Below, piece by piece: positions 52,031-62,304 of a stretch of 64,000 nt of DNA. Numbering within the stretch: position 1 is the first letter of the stretch; every line of letters starts with the position of its first letter. The notes beneath the pieces are model-generated. The model ran no database searches. It was given only the letters and a program-made list of their open reading frames with translations, and was not told the origin of the DNA. Made by a program: the position numbers and the translations under genes. Origin of the DNA: Fibrobacterota bacterium (lineage in GTDB: Bacteria > Fibrobacterota > Fibrobacteria > UBA5070); assembly GCA_016715065.1 (NCBI GenBank), contig JADKBN010000010.1, positions 186,001 through 250,000 on the forward strand. Reading direction: 5' to 3'.

Positions 52031-54187
52031 CTAGGGGAGTGCGCGGCCTCCCAGATCGCGTCCGCCGGGCAACACCACCCTTCCGTGGCGCAGGTCCACC
52101 TTCAGGCCGCGATCGATGGCCGGCTGCGCCTTTCGCGCGGCCGCACTGGTCCCGTCCGGACAATTTCCGGTTGGGCACCAGTGGTACCAGACGTTCTTGG
52201 CGTGGACGTCGTCCTCCACCAGGATCTGGTACTCGCCGTTGGAACGTTTGTACGCCTGGATCCCGAAGGCCATGTCGACCCAGCCCAGCCCTCCCATCGA
52301 TCCCATGAAGGAAATGTCGCCGGCGATCTCGGGGCCCGGCAGGATGGTGCCCACCAGCGATCCATCCTTGAGGCTGTACACGTAGACGGTGGTGGATGGC
52401 GTGCTGTTGCAGGTGACAAAAAACGCATATTCGCCGGCGATGGACATGTCCTTGAGTGTGGCGTCCCCGATGTTCGGTTCGCGATTGTCCAACGGAAGCG
52501 CGATCTTCCAGGCGAGCTTTCGCGTTCCCGCCGTCCAGCCTTCGTATTTGGCGAAGACGCTGCCGGTCCGGCCCCACTCGTTGGGGCGCACGTGTTGGTC
52601 GTCGTAGCCACTGAAATAGATCGCATCCTCGACAGGGTCGTAATGGACCCGCTGGATACCGCCCAGATCCGGAGGGGAGGGGAACACCTCCGGACGGGAC
52701 TTGTCGTACAGGGGATTGCCAGAGCCATCCAATCCCTTGAACGCGAAGCGCTTGACCTTGCCGGAGCCGTCGACGTTCCAGACGTCGCCATCCAGTTCGA
52801 TCCACCAGGCCCATGATCCGTCGGCCAGGATTCCCGCGGGCACGGCCACCTGCTGGTCCATGCGGTAGAACCGGAAGCCTCCGGACATCTGGTCTGAGGC
52901 CGTGCTGGCAAGAATTGTCTTACCTCCCAGGCGACGCACCAGGACGGATCCGCCGAACACGGAAGGGGTGTCCGTGGCGCGGTCCCACAGGAACGATTCG
53001 TAGTTCCATTTCTTGCCCGTGGGCTGGGAGTAGTCCACCGTGTAGTGGTGGTCGCGGTAGTAGATGTCCTGGCCGTCCGAGCCGGGGTCGAACCCGCCGC
53101 ATGCCACGAAGGTGTGTCCGATCAATTGCCACTTCAGGGAAAAGTCGGGGTTGTAGCCCCGTATGTCCGATCCCGCCACCGGCGCCACGCCACCCCAGGC
53201 CATGTAGATGTTGCCGGCCGAATCCGCTCCCAGCCCTGCGCACTTGGGCAGAAGTTTGTCCGGAGCGATCTTGCCTTTGATGCCCGAATAGATGCCGCCC
53301 TTGGCGCCGAACGCGGTCGCTTCCACGGGAGTGGCGTCCAGCCCGCCGAAGACGTGGATCTGCAACGTGGAATCATCGAAGACCATCAGGCGCTTTTTCG
53401 CGTCCATCGCGATGCGTGTCGGAGCCAGGAGGGAGGCCACTTCCACACTCGTGGCGACGCCTCGGTTGGTGAACTTCTGGACCTTGTGGTTGCGGAGGAT
53501 CCACAGATTTCCTGCCTGGTCTCCCACAATGTCTTCCACCGCGGAAATCTTCCATGTGGCCTTGGGGGTCTGTGACATGGTGGCAAGATCGAACACCAAT
53601 ACGCTGCCCCCGTCGGTCAGGCTGTCGTACAGGTAGAGTTCTTGGGCCGCGGTGTCGATTGCCAATCGCGCGATCGTGGGGTTCCACCCCGAATCGCGCA
53701 CCACCAGGTAGGAGCTTTGGAATCCCCTCCCACCGGTCCAACCCGCTGTTTGGCCGGTGTGGGTGAATCGTTGGATCCCGTAGCCGTGGCGCTCCCAATT
53801 GCCCCAATCCACCCCTGTGGTCGCGTAGACGTATTTGTCGTCCCCCACGATATCCCCGCTGAATCCGAAAAGGGCCTTTCCGTAGACCAATTGGCCCAGG
53901 ACCTTGCCGTCTTTGTAAATGCCGGCGGCTCGCGAGCCTTCGTCCCAGTTGCTGCAGGTGAACACTTTGCCATCGCGCGACACCCAGGTGTTGGCGATGT
54001 AGTTCTGAACCCACATGCGGTTCATGCCGTCGGTGGCAGCACCCTTCAGGTCGATCATTTCTCCGTACCCGAAGGTGTTTCCGGTCCAGTCGGTGGAAAG
54101 CTTGCCGGGGACGGCCGCCTGCAGCGACGTTGCCAGCGACAGTGGAACAAGCATGGCGAGAAAACTCGCTGGTCGGGAGTCGTGCAT
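52031..54187 (-). CDS. Secreted beta-propeller (NHL/SMP-30-like) protein
   Basis: The 718-residue protein has a signal peptide (FLAMLVPLSLATSLQAA). Its repeats resemble propeller blades: MWVQNYIANTWVSRDGKVFT, LWILRNHKVQKFTNRG and GLGADSAGNIYMAWGG. Many Trp residues suggest carbohydrate binding. The end, DLRHGRVVLPGGRDLGGRAL, looks like the start of a sorting domain cut short. AGAGG precedes the ATG. It is the third gene of the minus-strand operon, 23 bases after the LamG lipoprotein gene. No enzymatic motif is seen. Confidence 0.65.
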   Translation of the reverse strand: MHDSRPASFLAMLVPLSLATSLQAAVPGKLSTDWTGNTFGYGEMIDLKGAATDGMNRMWVQNYIANTWVSRDGKVFTCSNWDEGSRAAGIYKDGKVLGQLVYGKALFGFSGDIVGDDKYVYATTGVDWGNWERHGYGIQRFTHTGQTAGWTGGRGFQSSYLVVRDSGWNPTIARLAIDTAAQELYLYDSLTDGGSVLVFDLATMSQTPKATWKISAVEDIVGDQAGNLWILRNHKVQKFTNRGVATSVEVASLLAPTRIAMDAKKRLMVFDDSTLQIHVFGGLDATPVEATAFGAKGGIYSGIKGKIAPDKLLPKCAGLGADSAGNIYMAWGGVAPVAGSDIRGYNPDFSLKWQLIGHTFVACGGFDPGSDGQDIYYRDHHYTVDYSQPTGKKWNYESFLWDRATDTPSVFGGSVLVRRLGGKTILASTASDQMSGGFRFYRMDQQVAVPAGILADGSWAWWIELDGDVWNVDGSGKVKRFAFKGLDGSGNPLYDKSRPEVFPSPPDLGGIQRVHYDPVEDAIYFSGYDDQHVRPNEWGRTGSVFAKYEGWTAGTRKLAWKIALPLDNREPNIGDATLKDMSIAGEYAFFVTCNSTPSTTVYVYSLKDGSLVGTILPGPEIAGDISFMGSMGGLGWVDMAFGIQAYKRSNGEYQILVEDDVHAKNVWYHWCPTGNCPDGTSAAARKAQPAIDRGLKVDLRHGRVVLPGGRDLGGRALP

Positions 54188-54210
54188 CGGAATTCCTCTA
54201 ATCTGGAAGG

Positions 54211-55821
54211 TCAGGGAAGGTGGTTGGAGTAGGGAGAGAGGCCGATCCGCTGCGCGGATTGGGTGAAGTGGAGATGGCGGATCCAAGAGGCGGACCGGGG
54301 AGAGGTGTCCCAGCGAACTTCGTCGAGAACGCCGCGGATGCCATCCAGTCCGTCCGACTGGTTTCCCAACAACAAATCGTACCCGGAGGGATCGTGCAGC
54401 GGTGCATCGGTGGTCAGGCGACCTTGTTCGGTTCCGTCCCGGTAGAATACGGCTTCGCGCGTGGTCCCGTCCCAGGTGGCGGCCAGATGGGTCCAGCCGG
54501 CAACCGGAGTTTTGGTCTCGATCCGCTGCCAAGAACTGTCCGCCAGAGAGATTTGCATTCCAGCCTTGCCTGTGGAAGTGTCGATGTCCAGGAGGATGGT
54601 TCCGAAAGGTTGCGCGGAAGGTCCGAGGTCGAGGATCTTGGCATGGTTGGGTTGGCGGCCCTCCAGCCGGACCCAACAGGAGATGGTGAATCCCCCCGCC
54701 AATGAGGTCGCGCCGGGAGAAGCGATCCGCATCCAATGGTTGATTTCGAAACGTCGGCCTTCCCCGACGATCCCCGTCGCCGCGATGGTCCCCGAGTCCT
54801 TGGCGATGGCCGGTCCGGAAGGATGGGCGTTGGTGAGGGGATCCGCCTCGTCGAGGTGCCAGATTCCGTAGGTGGAATCGGTCGGAGTGTAAGCGAGACG
54901 GGAGACAAAACCCGACTTCCCCCATAGGAGTCGCAAGGTGTCTCCCTGGCGCGGATGAACACGGGGGACCTTGGCCCAAAGGACGGCTTTTTTCGCTGGC
55001 AAGCTCCAGGATTCCAAATGGAACTCCAGAGCGCGCCCCTGACGATCGGTCACCAGGAGGTCCTCTGGCTTGGTGATGCCGTCGGCGAAATCCCGGGCTC
55101 CCAAGGTGATCGGCACCAGGAAATTCGCGAGCGAATCGAATTGGTTGGAGGGGTCGGCCGGGATCACCGCCAGCCGCCCTTCCTTCCACAGAGCTCGGTC
55201 GGTCGAGACCGGCTCACGCACCACGGCGGTGGTCGTCTCTCCCGTCAGGATCTGCACCGTCGCCTCGCCGATCAGGCTGTCCCCACCTGAAGTCGCGGCA
55301 TCGACGCGAAGAGACAGTGGGCCAGGCGGGAGGGAATCCAGCACGTACCTTCCTTGGGAATCCGTCAGCACGGACCGATCGCTTCCATAGAGACGCACGG
55401 TGGCCAACGGAAAGGTTTGGCCGACAAGTCGCCCGGACGGCATCAGAACGAGATCGGCGGGACGGGGGAGTTGTGGATTCCAATCGAGGAGCGTGCGGTT
55501 CCCACCGGAGGCGAGGGTGGCCTCAATCCACCACGAGCCTGCATCCAGACCTTGGATCTCGAGTTCGCCGTCGGAGTTGGTTTGAAAGGTGCGATTGGCG
55601 CTGTCGACCGCGCCCACAACGTACCAGCCCGGAGTCAACCGCACTTTCGCGGATGCCGCCGGTGAGCCGTCTGCCAGGCGGATGCGGGCATGCAAGCCGT
55701 TGGTGGTCTCGTCCACCACGGGTTTGCCGGCCAGGCGCCCCTCGGAGCAAGCCTGGAGCCCCCAAACGCACAAGCCTACACAGAGAGCTTTGCGACGCGC
55801 CGGGAATCGGGGGGACCTCAT
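54211..55821 (-). CDS. Lipoprotein with DUF2341- and LamG-like domains
   Basis: The 536-residue lipoprotein has the signal ALCVGLCVWGLQAC. Carboxypeptidase-regulatory-like beta domains (ARIRLADGSPAASAKVRL; QGRYVLDSLPPGPLSLRV) occupy residues ~30-190. A DUF2341-like segment (WAKVPRVHPRQGDTLRLLWG) lies near 290-310. The C-terminal LamG/concanavalin-like domain has FTISCWVRLEG, GWTHLAATWDGTTRE and LDEVRWDTSPRS. Such proteins bind glycans at the cell surface. Its ATG overlaps the TIGR02147 gene by 4 nt, which couples the two. Confidence 0.8.
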   Translation of the reverse strand: MRSPRFPARRKALCVGLCVWGLQACSEGRLAGKPVVDETTNGLHARIRLADGSPAASAKVRLTPGWYVVGAVDSANRTFQTNSDGELEIQGLDAGSWWIEATLASGGNRTLLDWNPQLPRPADLVLMPSGRLVGQTFPLATVRLYGSDRSVLTDSQGRYVLDSLPPGPLSLRVDAATSGGDSLIGEATVQILTGETTTAVVREPVSTDRALWKEGRLAVIPADPSNQFDSLANFLVPITLGARDFADGITKPEDLLVTDRQGRALEFHLESWSLPAKKAVLWAKVPRVHPRQGDTLRLLWGKSGFVSRLAYTPTDSTYGIWHLDEADPLTNAHPSGPAIAKDSGTIAATGIVGEGRRFEINHWMRIASPGATSLAGGFTISCWVRLEGRQPNHAKILDLGPSAQPFGTILLDIDTSTGKAGMQISLADSSWQRIETKTPVAGWTHLAATWDGTTREAVFYRDGTEQGRLTTDAPLHDPSGYDLLLGNQSDGLDGIRGVLDEVRWDTSPRSASWIRHLHFTQSAQRIGLSPYSNHLP

Positions 55822-56630
55822 GGCATCACCAGCGGAAAGACTTGGATGTTCAACTGGTAGACCATGTCGGCTTTGGGCATGCCGACCGCCCATTTCGCGA
55901 GTTTGGAGCGGAACTCCCGGATCATTTCCTGAACCGTTTCCATTTCCTCTTGGGCGATCGCCAAGGTCATCGTGGAAATTTCGCGGTGGTCCTTGGGAAC
56001 CGATTCCAGGGCATCCATGGCCAGTTGGAGGGTTTGCTTTTGGAAGGATCGGATCGCCATGTGGGTCCAGGCATCACCGGAGCTCACATGCGCGTCGGTG
56101 GCATCCCACGAGCCGTCGGCGGCTCTGTGGATCATGCCGAGCTTGGCAAGCAATGCGATCGCATCGCGCGCTTGGGCTTGGGTGATGTTGGGGCGGAGGA
56201 TTCCCGCCAACTCCGAGCCGTCGCCCACCACCTGCCTCGCTGCCACCAAGCACCGGATGGCCGGCACATACCAGTTTTGGTAATACCGGTAATGGCTGGC
56301 GGAAACCTCGCGCACCTTGGCCTCGCGCAATTCCATGAGCTCGGAAAAGCGCCGACCGATCTCCTGCTCCCCTTTGGCTTTGCCAAACGCGACCAGACGC
56401 TGGAAATACTCGCCCTGGCGCTTGTCCAGTTTCAAGGCGGTGACCAACGGCTTCAGGTGTTTTTCGGAGAGGTGCTTCTGGCCATGGAAGATATGGACCA
56501 GAAATCCCGGGTCGATCTCCATGCGATTTGCCAGGAACCGGTAGGAGAGGGCGGGCGAAGTCTGTTTGGCTTCGACAAACCAATCCCGAAGGAACGCTCT
56601 GTAATCCGTGTACTGGAGAAGGTCTGGCAT
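55818..56630 (-). CDS. TIGR02147-family (DUF4423-like) regulator-type protein
   Basis: The 270-residue protein starts MPDLLQYTDYRAFLRDWFVE and continues SPALSYRFLANRMEIDPGFL, the signature of the TIGR02147 family that is expanded in Fibrobacter succinogenes. This region looks like a helix-turn-helix of XRE type, and the C-terminal part is helical, fitting a transcription regulator, although the family's biochemical role is unproven. The Met at 56630 is chosen over 56711. The gene is the first of an operon with the LamG lipoprotein and the propeller protein. An 18-bp palindrome lies 58 bases upstream. Confidence 0.85.
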   Translation of the reverse strand: MPDLLQYTDYRAFLRDWFVEAKQTSPALSYRFLANRMEIDPGFLVHIFHGQKHLSEKHLKPLVTALKLDKRQGEYFQRLVAFGKAKGEQEIGRRFSELMELREAKVREVSASHYRYYQNWYVPAIRCLVAARQVVGDGSELAGILRPNITQAQARDAIALLAKLGMIHRAADGSWDATDAHVSSGDAWTHMAIRSFQKQTLQLAMDALESVPKDHREISTMTLAIAQEEMETVQEMIREFRSKLAKWAVGMPKADMVYQLNIQVFPLVMP

Positions 56631-56687
56631 CGCTTCGAGAATATCGCACTCCAAACCTCCCAAGGGAATGGGTGTTGACCAAAAAGC

Positions 56688-56705
56688 GATGAGCGATCGC
56701 TCATC
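56688..56705. promoter_or_regulatory. 18-bp perfect palindrome, likely operator
   Basis: GATGAGCGATCGCTCATC is a perfect palindrome located in the shared upstream region of the TIGR02147 operon (minus strand) and the FISUMP lipoprotein gene (plus strand). It could be bound by the TIGR02147 protein. It contains the octamer GCGATCGC. Confidence 0.55.
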
Positions 56706-56879
56706 AGTCAATGAGTAAGGCTAGCACCATTTTGAGCAAGATTGACAAGTGTTGGGGGTTTGACGCCGATAAAGGAGCCTGATTTGAAGATTTTCTACTC
56801 CAGCAGACTCATAACCGTGTAAACTTCAGAAGGATCTCTCGTTTCCATTTCTTGGGACCTAGCAGGAAGAGCCAGCCTA

Positions 56880-57842
56880 ATGAATCGGAAGACCGCGAGC
56901 GCATACTTTTTTCTTGGACTCGTCCTGGTTTCCTGTGTGAACCCAAGGGTGATAACGGGTAATGGAGATGAAGTCAAGGCAACATCGGTGCTGCCAGTCC
57001 AAATCACTCCTTCGTCCGGGTCCTATGCGTCCGTCCAAGCCCTGAAACTTGTCACAGCCACTCCAGGGGCGACCATTCTGTATACTTTTGATTCCGCTCC
57101 GGTTCCAGCGGCATGGATGCCGTATACAGCTCAGATCCCTATTAAAAGGGGAATGACCATCCGCGCCATTGCCATGTTGGCTGGCCTGGAGAATAGTCCG
57201 GAAGCGAGAGCGGTCTACAAAATCAGCAATGATCCGGGATCGGGAGCGATTCCTTGGAATTCATCGATTTCCTATGGGACTTTGATTGATCCTCGAGATA
57301 GCAAGGAGTATCGGACCATGCAGATTGGCGCTCAAACATGGATGGCCGAAAACCTCAATTTCCGGAGCGGTGGCAGTTTTGCCTATAACGGCAGTGCGGA
57401 TTCCGCGACGAAGTACGGTCTGCTCTATCTCTGGACTCCAGAGGGGAGTTCTCTTTGTCCTGTAGGATGGCATGTTCCCACTGCAGAAGAGTGGAATTTT
57501 GCCATCACATTGGCGAAATATGATCAGCGTGGAGTGGGGGATTTCGCTACGATCAACTTCAAGTCGACAAACGGCTGGATTTCATATGATGATGCCAATA
57601 GTGGTGGCGTCGACGCATTTGGTTTCCGCGCGTTGCCAGCAGGTTCGTATGGTCCTCTTTCATCTGGTGACATTTATGCCACCCTCGGATATTCCGAAGT
57701 CGGTTACGCTGGAAGTTTTTGGACAACCTCTTCAAGAAATGATGCGGATGGCATAGCGAAAAAATTCGATTCTTACGGAGTATCTAATTGGTACGGATCG
57801 AAGTCCAAATATGCTTGCTCAGTGCGGTGCATTCAGAATTAA
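56880..57842 (+). CDS. FISUMP-domain lipoprotein (paralogue 1)
   Basis: The 320-residue lipoprotein has a signal ending LGLVLVSC. Residues ~40-115 form a chitobiase C-terminal-like beta domain (ITPSSGSYASVQALKLVTAT). Residues ~130-320 are the Fibrobacter succinogenes major paralogous domain: TMQIGAQTWMAENLNF, SSLCPVGWHVPTAEEWN and GGVDAFGFRALPAG, ending ACSVRCIQN. Its function is unknown; it is thought to be a surface-exposed module. It is followed by a close paralogue, showing recent tandem duplication and divergence. Confidence 0.9.
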   Translation: MNRKTASAYFFLGLVLVSCVNPRVITGNGDEVKATSVLPVQITPSSGSYASVQALKLVTATPGATILYTFDSAPVPAAWMPYTAQIPIKRGMTIRAIAMLAGLENSPEARAVYKISNDPGSGAIPWNSSISYGTLIDPRDSKEYRTMQIGAQTWMAENLNFRSGGSFAYNGSADSATKYGLLYLWTPEGSSLCPVGWHVPTAEEWNFAITLAKYDQRGVGDFATINFKSTNGWISYDDANSGGVDAFGFRALPAGSYGPLSSGDIYATLGYSEVGYAGSFWTTSSRNDADGIAKKFDSYGVSNWYGSKSKYACSVRCIQN

Positions 57843-57963
57843 TTGGCGGATCGAGCCGCCTACTTCGGAAGCTGTTTTCAGCGGGGATCTGTTGGACTGG
57901 CATTCTTGCATTCGGGAGTTATGAATACTCGGAAATCATCTGTTCCTTGGGAGGGCTAGCCAC

Positions 57964-58962
57964 ATGATCACTCGCCAGGTAATGAGGTGCTTTTCAGCCA
58001 GCCTACTGGTTGTTTCTTGCTCGGAAAGCACCACATCGCCACCGTTGCCCACCGCTTTGGAGCAGGTTCAATTCGACCCGGCCCCCGGATTCTATTCAGA
58101 AGGTCAGGCCGTGCAGCTATCTTGCAGTATACCTGAATGTGAGATTTTTTATTATATCCAAGACCCCTGGACTCCCATTGTGTGGAAGCATTACACTTCG
58201 AAGATTGCGTTCTTGAAGAGTGGAACGATCCACGCCATTGCGTTCCAGGAGGGCAGTGCGACTGGTCAAGAAACTTCCGCTCAGTTTTCCATCGATGCGG
58301 GTCCCGGACCAGATCCTGTTCCCTGGGATCCGAAAGTTCCTTACGGATCCTTGACGGACAATCGTAATAATAGAATATATCGGACTGTTCAAGTGGGCTC
58401 CCAGACGTGGATGGCGGAAAATCTGGAGTACTTGGTTTCAGGAAAGTCAGGGAAGAGTTGGTTCTACATGGATGATGTGGATTCTGGGCACAAATACGGG
58501 AGATTGTATGATTGGATTGCCGCGATGGGGTGCGATTCTGGCTCGGAATGCAATTCATATATCCCGAAAGTGAATGTTTGTCCGGAAGGTTGGCGCCTTC
58601 CCAGCCTAGATGATTGGACGCAGCTGTTGCGAGATGCTGCGTTGGATTTGCGTGGAGTCGGAAACAATCCAGGTGCCAATTTCAAAGCTGCGGGAGGATG
58701 GTTGCCTTGGGAGTTCAATGTTGGTGGAGTGGATGCCTTTGGTTTTAGAGTCCTTCCTTCAGGCACGGTGAAACCGAACATGTGGAGGTCGTCTGATGAT
58801 TTTTCCTTGGCTGGAAAAGAAACATGCTTTTGGACTTCGGATCCGGACTCGGCAGGTGTTGCGGCTTGGACTCAATGCTTTACTCGGCTTGATGATACCG
58901 TACGGCATGTCATGCTGAATTACAAGAATGATGGGAATCCCATTAGGTGCATGAAAGACTAG
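57964..58962 (+). CDS. FISUMP-domain lipoprotein (paralogue 2)
   Basis: The 332-residue protein repeats the layout of its neighbour: lipoprotein signal (SASLLVVSC), a short chitobiase-like beta domain (DPAPGFYSEGQAVQLSCSI), then the FISUMP domain with RTVQVGSQTWMAENLEYL, NVCPEGWRLPSLDDW and GGVDAFGFRVLPSG, ending PIRCMKD. It has more Cys residues than paralogue 1. The pair is separated by 121 bases, and a terminator follows 173 bases downstream. Confidence 0.9.
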   Translation: MITRQVMRCFSASLLVVSCSESTTSPPLPTALEQVQFDPAPGFYSEGQAVQLSCSIPECEIFYYIQDPWTPIVWKHYTSKIAFLKSGTIHAIAFQEGSATGQETSAQFSIDAGPGPDPVPWDPKVPYGSLTDNRNNRIYRTVQVGSQTWMAENLEYLVSGKSGKSWFYMDDVDSGHKYGRLYDWIAAMGCDSGSECNSYIPKVNVCPEGWRLPSLDDWTQLLRDAALDLRGVGNNPGANFKAAGGWLPWEFNVGGVDAFGFRVLPSGTVKPNMWRSSDDFSLAGKETCFWTSDPDSAGVAAWTQCFTRLDDTVRHVMLNYKNDGNPIRCMKD

Positions 58963-59135
58963 AGCGTTGAGGCCTCAGCCCATGACTCTCTTTCTCCGTC
59001 CTTGTTAAGTGGCTAAGTCTGTTGTTTTTCGAGATGGCAGCGCATGCGCGACCCCGTTTTCGGTTTTTTTATAGAAGCTTGCGTTCTTGGTACCAGGAGA
59101 TGTATGTTCAGTGAAGATCGCCTCGCGCGGTGATC

Positions 59136-59172
59136 GAACCCCTCGGGAGATCTCCTGGGGGGTTCTTTTTTT
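59136..59172 (+). terminator. Rho-independent terminator upstream of tsaD
   Basis: GAACCCC and GGGGTTC form the stem base around GGGAGATCTCC, followed by TTTTTTT. It ends the FISUMP transcript and separates it from tsaD. Confidence 0.8.
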
Positions 59173-59212
59173 GTGTCCGCTCAAACCCGATGAGGTGTAG
59201 GTTTCCCGCCTT

Positions 59213-60205
59213 ATGCTGATTTTGGGTATCGAAACATCCTGCGATGAAACCGCCGCCGCCGTGATCGACGGGTGGAAGGTCTTGTCGAATGTCCTGCACA
59301 CCCAAGCGGTCCATGCCGAGTTCGGGGGAGTGGTTCCTGAAATCGCCTCGCGCGAGCATCTGCGGCTGTTGCCGGGCATCGTGCGCGAGGCGTTGGAACA
59401 GTCCGGAAAATCGATCGATGATCTCGATGGGATCGCCTATACCCGTGGTCCCGGCCTGGCGGGCCCTCTGCTGGTGGGAGCTTCCTTCGCCCAAGCCTTG
59501 GCAATGGACTCCGGCAAGCCCCTTTGGGGTGCCAATCACCTGGAAGGCCACCTTGCCGCGGTGCGACTCACGTTTCCGGAACTCGCTGCGCCGTTTCTGT
59601 GCCTGACTGTTTCGGGTGGACATACGGAACTGACCGAGGTTACGGCCGACGGCGAATTTCTATCGCTGGGCTGCACGCGCGACGATGCGGCGGGCGAGGC
59701 CTTCGACAAATGTGGAAAAATCCTTGGCTTGGGATACCCGGCAGGCCCTGAGGTTTCCCGGCTCGCAGCCCTTGGCAATCGCAAAGCCTTCGCGCTGCCA
59801 ATCGGACTGCGTGGAGATGGCCTGGACTTTTCGTTTTCCGGGCTCAAGACGGCGTTGTCGCGATTGGCCAAGGAGCTGGGGCCGGAACTTGGCGATCGCC
59901 TCGCGGACGTGTGTGCAAGCCTGGAAGAGGCCATCGTGGAGGCGCTGGTGGCCAAGTGCAAGGTGGCTCTCCAAGAGCGGGGCCTGCCGGGAATTGCCGT
60001 GTGCGGCGGGGTGTCGGCCAATCGGAGGCTTCGCGAACGGATGCAACAAATGGCCGAACGCACAGGCTGCTGGGCGAGGTTTCCGGCTCACGCACTGTGC
60101 ACGGACAATGGCGCCATGATCGCTGGAGCCGCCCTCTGGCGCTTGGAACGCGGGGATGTCCAACCGTTGACAGGGCCTGTGGAGCCAGGATTGGCGCTGG
60201 GTTGA
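59213..60205 (+). CDS. tsaD: tRNA N6-adenosine threonylcarbamoyltransferase TsaD
   Basis: TsaD transfers the threonylcarbamoyl group to A37 of tRNAs reading ANN codons. The 330-residue protein has ILGIETSCDETAAAV, the metal-ligand motif ANHLEGHLAA (HxxxH), CLTVSGGHTEL, YPAGPEVSRLA, and the C-terminal CGGVSANRRLRE and CTDNGAMIAGAA. Length and start agree with the family. The partner genes tsaB, tsaC and tsaE are not in this window. Confidence 0.95.
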   Translation: MLILGIETSCDETAAAVIDGWKVLSNVLHTQAVHAEFGGVVPEIASREHLRLLPGIVREALEQSGKSIDDLDGIAYTRGPGLAGPLLVGASFAQALAMDSGKPLWGANHLEGHLAAVRLTFPELAAPFLCLTVSGGHTELTEVTADGEFLSLGCTRDDAAGEAFDKCGKILGLGYPAGPEVSRLAALGNRKAFALPIGLRGDGLDFSFSGLKTALSRLAKELGPELGDRLADVCASLEEAIVEALVAKCKVALQERGLPGIAVCGGVSANRRLRERMQQMAERTGCWARFPAHALCTDNGAMIAGAALWRLERGDVQPLTGPVEPGLALG

Positions 60206-60251
60206 GAACGGGATTTCTGGACTTTGCGGATCTTGGCGAAAGGAACGGAAC

Positions 60252-60719
60252 ATGGATAACTCGTTGTCGGATTTGAAGATCGAGCAGACGATCCCGGCTG
60301 TGGAAAAGATCGCGGCACTCTACGCGGCGGCGGCGTTGAGACGCCCCGTCCGAGATCTCCAGCGACTTGAGGCCATGTTCCGAGGCTCCAACGTGGTGCG
60401 CGCCGCCTGGGACGGATCCCGACTGGTGGGGCTTCTGCGCGGCTGGACCGATGGCGCCTTCGATGGTTGGGTTTCGGATCTCGCGGTGCATCCTTCTTGG
60501 CAATCCAAAGGTGTGGGAAAAGCGCTGCTGGCCACCCTCGATGAGCTGGGAGACGGCATCCAATGGGGGCTTTTCGCCTCCCCCCTGGCAAAGGACTACT
60601 ACGGAAACCACGGCTGGAAATCAAGCGACGTCGCTTGGCTTCTGCCCCGGCAAGGATGGGATCCAGGCGAGCCTCTCGCGTGGCGCGAGCGCCATCTCGA
60701 TCTCGCCGAACTCGCCTGA
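60252..60719 (+). CDS. GNAT-family N-acetyltransferase
   Basis: The 155-residue protein has the GNAT acetyl-CoA motif VSDLAVHPSWQSKGVGKALL (Q/RxxGxG/A) and the typical ending DYYGNHGWKSSD. It follows tsaD by 46 bases and could be the RimI-like partner, but sequence alone does not show ribosomal-protein specificity. The substrate is unknown. Confidence 0.85.
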   Translation: MDNSLSDLKIEQTIPAVEKIAALYAAAALRRPVRDLQRLEAMFRGSNVVRAAWDGSRLVGLLRGWTDGAFDGWVSDLAVHPSWQSKGVGKALLATLDELGDGIQWGLFASPLAKDYYGNHGWKSSDVAWLLPRQGWDPGEPLAWRERHLDLAELA

Positions 60720-60870
60720 AGGGCTCATCGCGGAGAACGGCGTTTCGCCGTGATCTCGGGAAAATCGGAGTCGCGAGTCTGAAAACCCTTGCACCGGGCC
60801 CGCGCAGGCATCTACGTTTCGTTCGGAAGTTCCTCCGTCGGCATCGACGGTGGTGACAAAATCCGTCATC

Positions 60871-62179
<1,309 letters not shown>

Positions 62180-62190
62180 TGCCCGTCTGA

Positions 62191-62267
62191 GGGCGCATTC
62201 TCGCTCCCTGACCCCTCGGCGTCCCGATGCGGACGCTGTCGGGGTCATGTCGCTTCGACTGCATCCC
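62191..62267 (+). ncRNA. Candidate structured 3'-UTR element, eno copy
   Basis: This shorter copy opens GGGCGCATTCTCGCTCCC and closes CGCTTCGACTGCATCCC, matching the flanks of the pgk copy. The internal stem is TGACCCC/GGGGTCA, continued by GGCGTCC/GGACGCT. Compared with CTGGACC/GGTCCAG and GCCGTCC/GGACGGC in the pgk copy, both strands have changed while pairing is kept. A small TCAGGGAA/TTCCTGA hairpin and a terminator follow. Confidence 0.6.
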
Positions 62268-62304
62268 TCATCCAGGCATCAGGGAACTGATTCCTGACTG
62301 AGTT

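Noticed and set aside
56784..56822. TTG-initiated 12-codon frame (MKIFYSSRLITV) after AAAGGAG, possible leader peptide
   Set aside because: Too short and unsupported; no attenuator hairpin or T-run follows.
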